The notes under the pieces are model-generated. The model saw nothing but the letters and a program-made list of their open reading frames with translations. It was not told the origin of the DNA and ran no database searches. 37,804 bases of DNA from a bacterium. GTDB lineage: Bacteria > Vulcanimicrobiota > Vulcanimicrobiia > Vulcanimicrobiales > Vulcanimicrobiaceae. The position numbers were made by a program, and so were the translations under genes. How positions within the stretch are numbered: the first letter of the stretch is position 1; every line of letters begins with the position of its first letter. Below are positions 1-6,360 of this stretch, piece by piece. The DNA lies in NCBI GenBank assembly GCA_021790895.1, contig JAJYFM010000015.1, positions 1 to 37,804 of the forward strand, given 5' to 3'.

Positions 1-48
1 CGAATGGGGCTTTTGCAGAGCCCTGCCTTACCACTTGGCTACGTCGCC
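1..48 (-). tRNA. tRNA-Cys (GCA), 3' part cut off by the window edge
   Basis: On the minus strand the 5' end starts at position 48 with GGCGACG, followed by a D-arm (GCCAAGTGGTAAGGC) and an anticodon loop CTGCAAA, giving anticodon GCA for cysteine. The sequence runs off the window before the T-arm and 3' acceptor strand. It lies four bases downstream of tRNA-Gly and is probably cotranscribed with it. Confidence 0.88.
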
Positions 49-52
49 GGAT

Positions 53-126
53 TGGAGCGGGTAGTGGGAATCGAACCCACGCATCAACCTTGGGAAGGTC
101 GCAGGCTACCATTACATCATACCCGC
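53..126 (-). tRNA. tRNA-Gly (CCC)
   Basis: The minus strand folds into a complete cloverleaf: acceptor GCGGGTA pairs with TACCCGC, the anticodon stem CGACC/GGTTG closes loop TTCCCAA (anticodon CCC), and a T-loop TTCGATT is present. The 3' CCA is encoded. It precedes tRNA-Cys by four bases on the same strand. Confidence 0.95.
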
Positions 127-233
127 ACGTACACGGCGCGCGATGTTCTGTGCTGCCTTCCACGCGTCCTATCAACGCCTGCTCCCCCGAAAATGGTTGC
201 CGCTCCATCGAGGAGGGACTCCTCTGTTCCAGA

Positions 234-1025
234 ATGGGCGCCTTCGTGGAGTGGATCTACGGCATTCCGACGTGGGCCTTTGCAATCTCGGCGATCGCGG
301 TCGCCTGCTTCCTCGCGGCGCTCGGACTCGCGCTCTTCCAGCGCGTCACCGCACGGGGAAATATCACCCATAACGATGTCGCCGGGCCGATTGTGGCGAC
401 GATCGGAACGATCCTCGCCGTCATTCTCTCGTTCATGGTGGTCACCGTCTGGCAAGGCTTCGACCAGTCCGCCGCGACGGTTCAAAACGAAGCTGCAGCG
501 CTCGGCAACCTCTATCATCTCTGCGAGACCTTACCGAAGAGTTTTGCGACGCCGTTGAGGCGCGACATCGTGCTCTACGTACGAGCGGTCGTCTATCGCG
601 AATGGCCGGAGATGCAACGTGGTTCGTCCAGCGATTTGGCGCGCACGCGCGCGCATGCGATTCTCGACCAAGTCGCGCGTTTTCATCCCACCGATACTCG
701 CCAGGCCGCTCTTCTCGCGTCGATGCTCGACCTCACGAACCAATTCCTCGACCAACGGCGCATTCGTCTCTTTGAAAATCAGGAGAGCATTCCGCCGGTC
801 CTTTGGGGGATGATGCTCTTCATCGCGTGCATCACCGTCGGCGGCACCTATCTCTTCCGCGTTCAGAATAAGCGGGCACACTACGCGATGACGATGCTGC
901 TGGCCGCGACGATCGTCGCCACGATGGTCGTTATCGCCGAACTCGATCTGCCCTTCCGCGGCGATATCCACATCGCTCCGACAGCCTTCATTCGCACGCG
1001 CCTCGTCGCAAACTCCCAGCTCTAA
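234..1025 (+). CDS. DUF4239 / bestrophin-like membrane protein
   Basis: This 263-residue integral membrane protein resembles the DUF4239 (bestrophin-like domain) family, whose function is unknown. Two hydrophobic segments lie near residues 13-35 and 52-74, followed by the family-like stretch VWQGFDQSAATVQNEAAALG (about 72-91). A long soluble region follows, then two more membrane segments near the C-terminus. The ATG at 234 is chosen because the frame upstream reads through tRNA-Gly DNA and is not protein-like. An AGGAGGG sits about 16 bases upstream, somewhat far for a ribosome binding site. It is a single gene, convergent with the membrane protein that ends at 1049. Confidence 0.75.
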   Translation: MGAFVEWIYGIPTWAFAISAIAVACFLAALGLALFQRVTARGNITHNDVAGPIVATIGTILAVILSFMVVTVWQGFDQSAATVQNEAAALGNLYHLCETLPKSFATPLRRDIVLYVRAVVYREWPEMQRGSSSDLARTRAHAILDQVARFHPTDTRQAALLASMLDLTNQFLDQRRIRLFENQESIPPVLWGMMLFIACITVGGTYLFRVQNKRAHYAMTMLLAATIVATMVVIAELDLPFRGDIHIAPTAFIRTRLVANSQL

Positions 1026-1048
1026 ACGACGGCGTCGCCGTCGGCGCG

Positions 1049-1762
1049 TTAGATGACGTTGATCGCCCGCGAAACGACGAGCGCGATCGTCACGAACGAG
1101 ATCGATGCCTCGACGAGCATCAACATCTTCGCCGCCCGCGTGATCGGCATGGTGTCGGTCGGGCTGAAGGCGAGTGCATTGGTGAACGCGACGTAGAGAT
1201 AATCGAGAAAGAGCGGCTTCCACGACGGATCGACGCAGCGAACGCGCCGCGCATCGACCATCATTTGCGGGAAGAGAAAGCCGGCTAGAAGATCGGCAGA
1301 GGCGTTGCGCGCCTGACTGCGCTGCCATGGGCCGCCGCCGTCGACCTCCCAGAACCACAGCGCGTAGACCAAAACGTTCGTCGTCCAGATCTCTGCACCC
1401 GAGAGCAGCAACCGTTGCCCCGTAATACCGGGCGTGTTCTTTGCGTGATGTGAAAAAGCGTCGAGCAAGAGCAAAAGCACCGACAGAACGTTGAAGAGAT
1501 TGAGGAGAACGATCGATACGATCGAGGCGACGCGATGGAGACGCGTCTCGTCATCCCGATCGGGCGCGAAGATCGAGAGCGGTACCAGCACGGCCAGAAC
1601 GACGATCGGAGCGAACCAGGCCGGTCCGAAAACCAACCGTTGCGGCAATAAAACATAGAGCACCAATGCCCCAATCGCCGCGAGGGAGGCGTGCCAGCGC
1701 GGTTCGTCGACCGCCTCGACGTGCGGACGTTTTTTCTGCGCCGCGGGACTCAATCGCTCCAT
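1049..1762 (-). CDS. Multi-pass membrane protein with a channel-like C-terminal motif
   Basis: A 237-residue protein with about five hydrophobic segments: two at residues 25-65, one around 80-102, one around 127-142 and one at the C-terminus. Near residues 188-225 it carries YVAFTNALAFSPTDTMPITR followed by an AKMLMLVEASISF helix. This resembles a conserved hypothetical family whose pore-like loop and last helix recall two-TM ion channels, but the K+ selectivity motif GYG is absent. I do not recognise a named function. The start at 1762 is the only early ATG. The gene reads toward the DUF4239 gene and is divergent from the dienelactone hydrolase gene. Confidence 0.7.
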   Translation of the reverse strand: MERLSPAAQKKRPHVEAVDEPRWHASLAAIGALVLYVLLPQRLVFGPAWFAPIVVLAVLVPLSIFAPDRDDETRLHRVASIVSIVLLNLFNVLSVLLLLLDAFSHHAKNTPGITGQRLLLSGAEIWTTNVLVYALWFWEVDGGGPWQRSQARNASADLLAGFLFPQMMVDARRVRCVDPSWKPLFLDYLYVAFTNALAFSPTDTMPITRAAKMLMLVEASISFVTIALVVSRAINVI

Positions 1763-1863
1763 CGATACGGAGGATTCAAAGGGGCGCGGGAAAACCCCGC
1801 CGCATTGAAACCGGGGTCGTCCTCGATGAGGTTTTCGTGCGATGCATGAGAAAGGAAACGAAC

Positions 1864-2538
1864 ATGGGATCGATGATTGAATTTCCGCGCCCCGACGGCG
1901 CGAAGGCGCCGGGGTACCTTGCCGAGCCCGCGAGCCCGAAGGCGGCTCCCGGCGTCGTCATGCTCGAAGAGTGGTGGGGGGTGAACGACCAGATTATCAC
2001 CACCGCCGAGCGCATGGCCGCCGCCGGATTTCGCGTGTTGATTCCCGACCTCTACCGTGGGCGCGTCGCGGCGACCGGCGACGAAGCGAACCATCTGATG
2101 CAGGGGCTCGATTTCACCGATGCGGCGCTACAAGATGCGCGCGGCGCGGCGCAATATCTCGCGGCAAACGGACAGAAGGTCGGCGTGATCGGCTTCTGTA
2201 TGGGGGGTGCCTTAACGCTGCTTGCCGCGATGCACGTCCCCGAATTCTCCGCCGCGGTTCCGTTCTACGGATTTCCGCCCGAAGAGGCAGGCGACCCCGG
2301 CACGATCGCGATTCCGCTGCAAGGGCACTGGGGTTTGCACGACGAGTTCTTTCCGATCGCACGCGTCGATGCGATCGAGGCGCGCCTCCGCGAGAAGCGC
2401 GTTCCCTACGAGTTCTATCGCTACGACGCGAAGCACGCATTTTCCAATCCCGGGGGAATCGGCAATTACAACCAAGCGGCGGCTGAACTCGCATGGGAGC
2501 GCAGCATTGAATTTCTTCACCGCACGCTTGCCGGATAA
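1864..2538 (+). CDS. Dienelactone hydrolase family protein (carboxymethylenebutenolidase-like)
   Basis: A 224-residue alpha/beta hydrolase of the DLH family, which hydrolyses dienelactones and related esters in the cytoplasm. The expected catalytic residues are visible: Cys112 in GFCMGG, Asp160 in GLHDEFF and His191 in AKHAFSNP, plus a Glu in MLEEWWG (about 35-36) that in the family activates the cysteine. Length matches the family (about 230). The ATG at 1864 follows AAAGGA by eight bases, so it is preferred over the ATG at 1846. The physiological substrate cannot be inferred, since no aromatic-degradation genes lie nearby. It is convergent with the binding-protein genes. Confidence 0.9.
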   Translation: MGSMIEFPRPDGAKAPGYLAEPASPKAAPGVVMLEEWWGVNDQIITTAERMAAAGFRVLIPDLYRGRVAATGDEANHLMQGLDFTDAALQDARGAAQYLAANGQKVGVIGFCMGGALTLLAAMHVPEFSAAVPFYGFPPEEAGDPGTIAIPLQGHWGLHDEFFPIARVDAIEARLREKRVPYEFYRYDAKHAFSNPGGIGNYNQAAAELAWERSIEFLHRTLAG

Positions 2539-2547
2539 CCGGCGGAG

Positions 2548-3372
2548 TTAGTGTTGGTAGAGTTTCCCGGCGTCGACCGGAATCGAACGCAGCGCACCCG
2601 CCTGCAAATGCCACTTTTTTAAGAGCCGATCGTAGGTTCCATCGGCGACCATCGCGCGCAGCGCCGCAACGATCGCCGTTCGCAGAGCCACATTGCCTTT
2701 GCGGACGGCGATTCCATACGGAATCTGATTGAACGGGCGGCCGGCGACCACGAGCTTCCCGTTTCCGACCGTTCGTGCAAGATAGCTGACGATCGGAAAA
2801 TCGGCGATATGAATCGCAACGCGTCCGGCGAGCAACGCCTGCGCGCCCTGCTCGTCGCCGGGAACCGAGACGACGTGAATGCCGCCGAGCCCTAACGCAC
2901 GGCAGCGCGCCGATTGTTCTTTGAGCGCGCTAAACTGAAAGGTGCCGACCTCCGCACTCGCCCGAAGTCCGCAAAAGCCGGCTAGCGTGAAGACGCTATG
3001 CGGATTCCCCGCGCGGACCATGATCGCGGTGCCGGAGAGAAAGTAATCGACGAAATCGGCGATCTTCTCGCGAACCGGGAGATCGAACATCGACGAGATT
3101 GTAAAATCGACTTTGCCCGCCGCAACAGACTGCAACAACGAACTGAACGGCATGTTCACAAACTGAACCGGCCGTCCGAGACGCTTGGCGATCGCCCGCG
3201 CGATGTCGGCATCGAAACCATGCACGCGACCGCCCGGGTGTCGATAGAATTCAAGTGGAGGATGCGAGATGTCGGTCCCGATACGAAGCGGTTGCGCGGC
3301 AGAGGCCGTTCCCGCTTGCGCAAGCCCAAGCATCGCGAGAAGGGTGAAGGCTGCAGCGATTCGTTTCATCAT
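2548..3372 (-). CDS. Periplasmic solute-binding protein, amino-acid type (SBP family 3), downstream copy
   Basis: A 274-residue secreted binding protein with a Sec signal peptide (MMKRIAAAF ... TASA). The mature domain begins PLRIGTDISHPPLEF, contains GFDADIARAIAKRLGRPV typical of family 3 binding proteins, and ends GTYDRLLKKWHLQ ... KLYQH. Such proteins feed polar amino acids or similar ligands to ABC importers, but the ligand cannot be predicted. Two adjacent ATG codons (3372 and 3369) are possible starts; there is only a weak GAGAG upstream. It begins 11 bases after the stop of a close paralogue. No permease or ATPase gene accompanies it. Confidence 0.85.
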   Translation of the reverse strand: MMKRIAAAFTLLAMLGLAQAGTASAAQPLRIGTDISHPPLEFYRHPGGRVHGFDADIARAIAKRLGRPVQFVNMPFSSLLQSVAAGKVDFTISSMFDLPVREKIADFVDYFLSGTAIMVRAGNPHSVFTLAGFCGLRASAEVGTFQFSALKEQSARCRALGLGGIHVVSVPGDEQGAQALLAGRVAIHIADFPIVSYLARTVGNGKLVVAGRPFNQIPYGIAVRKGNVALRTAIVAALRAMVADGTYDRLLKKWHLQAGALRSIPVDAGKLYQH

Positions 3373-3383
3373 CGTTCTCTCAA

Positions 3384-4226
3384 TCAATGTTGGTAGAGCG
3401 TCCCGGCGTTCATCGGCGTCGAGCGGAGCGCCCCTTGTCCGAGCCCCCACTTCTTGAGCAAGCGATCGTAGGTTCCGTCGGCGATCAACGACTGAAGCGC
3501 TGATTGAACGGATTGGAGTAATGCGACGTTCTTTTTCGCCACGGCGATACCGTAGGGAACGACATCGAATTGACGCCCGGCGACGGCATACCCCTTCCCG
3601 CCTGCGAGCGTGCGCGCGAGATAGGCGACGACGGGATAATCGGTGACGTGCACGTCGCTCTTCCCGGTGAGGAGCAATTTGAGCGCCTTATCATCGGTCA
3701 CGCGCTGTTGCAAGCCGATCGGAGCGAGCCCGACACCCTTGCAGGCGACCGATTGCGCTTGCAGCGCCTCCGCCTGCGAGGTCGCGAGTTGCACGTCGAC
3801 CGGCAAGCCGCAGAGTGCGGCGAGCGAGAAAATATGATAGCGATTCCCAGCCGGAACGAGCATGCCGCTCCCCGCCAAAAAGTAGTCGATGAAACTGACC
3901 TGCCGCTCCCGAGCGCGCGTGTCGGAGATCGCTGAGATCGCGAGATCGATGTTCCCGTCGGCGACGTCGCCGAGCAGCGAATCGAAACTCTGATTGACGA
4001 TCGTCACCGGTCGCCCGAGTTGCGCCCCGAGCGCCCGGGCAAGATCCATATCGAATCCGCGCGGTTTCGGATCTCCCTTGGTGAAAAACTCGAGAGGGGC
4101 ATACGAGATATCCGAACCTATGCGCAACGTCGCCCCGGCGGCAGCCGCGGGGCTGCGGAACGCGAAAAACGCCGCAGCCAGTACGCAGAGTACTGCCAAG
4201 CAGCGCGCGAGCTTCAAGTCGGTCAT
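3384..4226 (-). CDS. Periplasmic solute-binding protein, amino-acid type (SBP family 3), upstream copy
   Basis: A 280-residue paralogue of the next gene. It has a signal peptide with a long hydrophobic core and an Ala-rich cleavage region (SPAAAAGA), then TLRIGSDISYAPLEFF and a GFDMDLARALGAQLGRPV motif. The C-terminal GTYDRLLKKWGLGQGALRS and final LYQH are almost shared with its neighbour, which points to tandem duplication. The ATG at 4226 has GAGG seven bases upstream; the open frame further upstream overlaps a terminator and is not protein-like. The pair probably forms one transcript. No transport partner genes are adjacent, so they may use a distant permease or act as ligand sensors. Confidence 0.85.
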   Translation of the reverse strand: MTDLKLARCLAVLCVLAAAFFAFRSPAAAAGATLRIGSDISYAPLEFFTKGDPKPRGFDMDLARALGAQLGRPVTIVNQSFDSLLGDVADGNIDLAISAISDTRARERQVSFIDYFLAGSGMLVPAGNRYHIFSLAALCGLPVDVQLATSQAEALQAQSVACKGVGLAPIGLQQRVTDDKALKLLLTGKSDVHVTDYPVVAYLARTLAGGKGYAVAGRQFDVVPYGIAVAKKNVALLQSVQSALQSLIADGTYDRLLKKWGLGQGALRSTPMNAGTLYQH

Positions 4227-4298
4227 GGCGCCTCGCTTTCTTGTGCGGTCGACAACGCCCTGCGCCGGATCGGCCGATTCCCAGCCCGAACTCGAACG

Positions 4299-4322
4299 AA
4301 AAAGCACCGAACGAATCGATGC
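4299..4322 (-). terminator. Intrinsic terminator after tRNA-Val (GAC)
   Basis: On the minus strand GCATCGA pairs with TCGGTGC (seven pairs, one G-U) around the loop TTCGT and is followed directly by five T. It ends the tRNA-Val transcript before the binding-protein genes. The plus strand has four T just after the same hairpin, so weak activity in both directions is possible. Confidence 0.65.
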
Positions 4323-4342
4323 CTTTTAGCGTATAGTCCACA

Positions 4343-4417
4343 TGGTGGGCGGTAGAAGGATTGAACTTCTGACCTCTTCCGTGTCAAGGAAGCGCTCTCC
4401 CACTGAGCTAACCGCCC
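4343..4417 (-). tRNA. tRNA-Val (GAC)
   Basis: The minus strand gives a complete cloverleaf starting GGGCGGT with acceptor partner ACCGCCC, D-arm GCTCAGTGGGAGAGC, anticodon stem CTTCC/GGAAG with loop TTGACAC (anticodon GAC) and an encoded CCA. A second valine tRNA with anticodon CAC lies at 6018. Confidence 0.95.
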
Positions 4418-4509
4418 GAAAGGCCCAACGCAGGATAGCAGATGCGCCACACCCCGTCAAAGCCCCTGCGGGCGAATCGAGCATCGCTCTTCATGAATCA
4501 CACCGCCCG

Positions 4510-5472
4510 ATGAGTGCACTACGCCAGCGGGTCGCCGAGGCGGCCCGGCGGATGTCCACGCTGCTCGTCGAGGATATTACGCTCGAGGCCGTCTTCGCGA
4601 GCCTCGCCGACCTCTTAGCGACCTTCGTTGAAGCAACGGAGGTCGTGGCGATCCTCCGCGAAGGATCGAGCTGGTTGCGCCTGACGTGGGTCGAGGGAGC
4701 ACTGCGGCGGAGCGTCCTCGCACGGCTCTCTCCCGCCGAGCCGTTGGCAAGCGTCGTCCGCGACGGTATCGCGCGCGAAACGCACGAGCCGGCGGCAATG
4801 GCGATGCCGCTGCGAATCGGCGACGAGGCGGTCGGCGGCTTTGCGGTACGCAGCGGCGCGCTGCGTTCCTACGATGAGGCGGATGCGGCGGTGATCGAGA
4901 GCCTCGGGCCGTACGTCGCCGTTGCGCTGCGCCAACGCATGCTCCGCGAACAGATCGACCGCGAGCGCTTCCGCGCCGACCACGACCCGTTGACGAGCTT
5001 GCCGAACCGCGCGGCATTCGCCGGCGCGCTCACCCGTGCGCTCGCTCGCGTCCGCCGCAGCGGCGACCGGCTTGCGGTGCTCTTCATCGACCTCGACGCA
5101 TTCAAAGCGATCAACGACCGCTTCGGGCACGAGGCCGGGGATGCCGTACTACGCGGTGCGGCGCGCCGCCTCTTACGACGGCTTCGCGCCGGCGATAGTG
5201 TCGCGCGTCTCGGCGGCGATGAATTCGCGACGGTCCTTCGCGGAGTCGGGAGCGAGGAAGATGCGCGCGCGCTCGCCGAGGATCTGCGCGGCGCGCTCGA
5301 ACGTCCGATTACTTGGCACGGAAACCGACTGCGCGTCGGCGCGAGCATCGGCTGGGCGATCGCTCCGCGCGACGGTAGCGAGATCGCCGCGTTGCTGCGA
5401 CGCTCCGACCATCGCATGTATCGCGATAAACGCGCGCGCCGAGAACGCCTCTCCCGTTTGTTAGTGAAATAG
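4510..5472 (+). CDS. GAF-like sensor diguanylate cyclase (GGDEF)
   Basis: A 320-residue protein predicted to make cyclic di-GMP from two GTP. Residues about 15-145 look like a GAF-type sensor. The GGDEF domain begins at DHDPLTSLPNR (157-167), has the metal-site Asp194 (FIDLDAFK), the intact active-site loop GGDEF at 235-239, and an inhibitory I-site RxxD (Arg226-Asp229) five residues upstream, so product feedback inhibition is expected. No membrane segment is seen, so it is probably cytosolic. The ATG at 4510 has no clear ribosome binding site; the open frame upstream runs through tRNA-Val and was discarded. An internal Met15 is an alternative start. It overlaps the convergent thioesterase gene by 12 bases. 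Confidence 0.92.
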   Translation: MSALRQRVAEAARRMSTLLVEDITLEAVFASLADLLATFVEATEVVAILREGSSWLRLTWVEGALRRSVLARLSPAEPLASVVRDGIARETHEPAAMAMPLRIGDEAVGGFAVRSGALRSYDEADAAVIESLGPYVAVALRQRMLREQIDRERFRADHDPLTSLPNRAAFAGALTRALARVRRSGDRLAVLFIDLDAFKAINDRFGHEAGDAVLRGAARRLLRRLRAGDSVARLGGDEFATVLRGVGSEEDARALAEDLRGALERPITWHGNRLRVGASIGWAIAPRDGSEIAALLRRSDHRMYRDKRARRERLSRLLVK

Positions 5473-5892
5473 AATCTGCGGGCCGCTCTCGAACTTCGCA
5501 ATCGCGGCTCGCCAACTCTCGGGAACGACGATGCTCTTCTGGGCCTCGAAATCGAAGGCGACGACGGCCGTCGTTCCGTGCGCGGCACGATGGGAGAACG
5601 TCTCGCTCCAGACCTCGTAACAGAAATCCCACGACTTCGTTCCCATCCGCGAAACCTTACAGCCGACCGCGATCTTCTCACGGTAGGCGAGTTGTTTTTC
5701 GTACGTGAACGAGATGTTCGCTTGAATCATGCCGTGATTTCCGTCGATCGCTTCACCCATGACGCGCGCAAAATACTCCGCGCGCATCATCTCCGCCCAG
5801 CGAATATAGGCGACGTTGTTGACGTGGTGAAGCATATCGATATCCGCAAACGGAACCGAGAAGCGTGAAACCAAGGGAAATCCTTCGAGCAT
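5461..5892 (-). CDS. Acyl-CoA thioesterase, 4HBT hotdog family
   Basis: A 143-residue single hotdog-fold protein related to 4-hydroxybenzoyl-CoA thioesterase and YbgC/FadM, which hydrolyse acyl-CoA thioesters. The diagnostic VPFADIDMLHHVNNVAYIRW stretch holds the catalytic aspartate region (DxDxxxHVNN), followed by EMMRAEYF and an NISFTYEKQL segment. I place the start at the ATG at 5892, which gives the usual family length. An ATG at 5979 in frame would add 29 residues with no family resemblance. Neither has a strong Shine-Dalgarno. The 3' end overlaps the convergent GGDEF gene. Substrate is unknown. Confidence 0.85.
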   Translation of the reverse strand: MLEGFPLVSRFSVPFADIDMLHHVNNVAYIRWAEMMRAEYFARVMGEAIDGNHGMIQANISFTYEKQLAYREKIAVGCKVSRMGTKSWDFCYEVWSETFSHRAAHGTTAVVAFDFEAQKSIVVPESWRAAIAKFESGPQILFH

Positions 5893-6017
5893 GAGCGTTA
5901 CTTCGACATCGAGGCCGCATTTGCCCCGATAAATGTGCCGGAGAGGCGCTAGACAAACGGTATCGCGATAGGATACCATCCGAAATCGTCTAACGGTCCC
6001 CGGACGCCGGGTATCGT

Positions 6018-6092
6018 GGGCGCGTAGCTCAGTGGGAGAGCATCCGCTTCACACGCGGGGGGTCGTTGGTTCAATCCCAACCGTGCCCACCA
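6018..6092 (+). tRNA. tRNA-Val (CAC)
   Basis: Complete cloverleaf: acceptor GGGCGCG/CGTGCCC, D-arm GCTCAGTGGGAGAGC, anticodon stem TCCGC/GCGGG with loop TTCACAC (anticodon CAC), T-arm GTTGG/CCAAC, and encoded CCA. It is first in a three-tRNA cluster on the plus strand. Confidence 0.95.
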
Positions 6093-6098
6093 TCCCCT

Positions 6099-6175
6099 GG
6101 CGCTGTAGCTCAGTTGGTTAGAGCGCCGCCCTGTCACGGCGGAGGTCGTGGGTTCGAGCCCCATCAGCGTCGCCA
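6099..6175 (+). tRNA. tRNA-Asp (GTC)
   Basis: Complete cloverleaf starting GGCGCTG, with anticodon stem CCGCC/GGCGG and loop CTGTCAC (anticodon GTC), a T-arm with TTCGAGC, and an encoded CCA. It follows tRNA-Val by six bases. Confidence 0.95.
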
Positions 6176-6181
6176 TCGTCC

Positions 6182-6215
6182 ATGCGGGTACAACGCGTCG
6201 TCGCTGTACCCGCAT
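6182..6215 (+). other. Perfect 11-bp inverted repeat between two tRNA genes
   Basis: ATGCGGGTACA at 6182-6192 is exactly complementary to TGTACCCGCAT at 6205-6215, with a 12-base loop. It fills the 44-base spacer between tRNA-Asp and tRNA-Phe. No T-run follows, so it is not a normal intrinsic terminator. It could be a processing hairpin in the tRNA precursor, or separate the two transcripts. Confidence 0.6.
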
Positions 6216-6219
6216 CCAT

Positions 6220-6295
6220 GCCAAGGTAGCTCAGTCGGTAGAGCACGCGCCTGAAAAGTGCGGTGTCGCCGGTTCGATTCCGGCCCTTGGCACCA
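6220..6295 (+). tRNA. tRNA-Phe (GAA)
   Basis: Complete cloverleaf: acceptor GCCAAGG/CCTTGGC, D-arm GCTCAGTCGGTAGAGC, anticodon stem CGCGC/GTGCG with loop CTGAAAA (anticodon GAA), T-arm GCCGG/CCGGC, and encoded CCA. Last tRNA of the cluster. Confidence 0.95.
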
Positions 6296-6305
6296 CGAAC
6301 ATCGA

Positions 6306-6340
6306 AAGGGAGCCGGCATCACTGCCGGCTCCCTTCGTTT
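6306..6340 (+). terminator. Terminator hairpin shared by the tRNA cluster and the sedolisin gene
   Basis: AAGGGAGCCGGCA (6306-6318) pairs perfectly over 13 bases with TGCCGGCTCCCTT (6323-6335) around the loop TCAC. On the plus strand CGTTT follows; on the minus strand TCGATGT follows, so the U-tracts are weak. Its place between the end of the plus-strand tRNA cluster and the stop of the minus-strand peptidase gene suggests it ends transcription from both sides. Confidence 0.65.
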
Positions 6341-6360
6341 GGAGAAGGTCTCGCCGTCGC

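Noticed and set aside
1-126. tRNA pair at the window edge as a genomic-island attachment site.
   Set aside because: No integrase, no direct repeat of the tRNA 3' end and no mobile genes were seen in the window.
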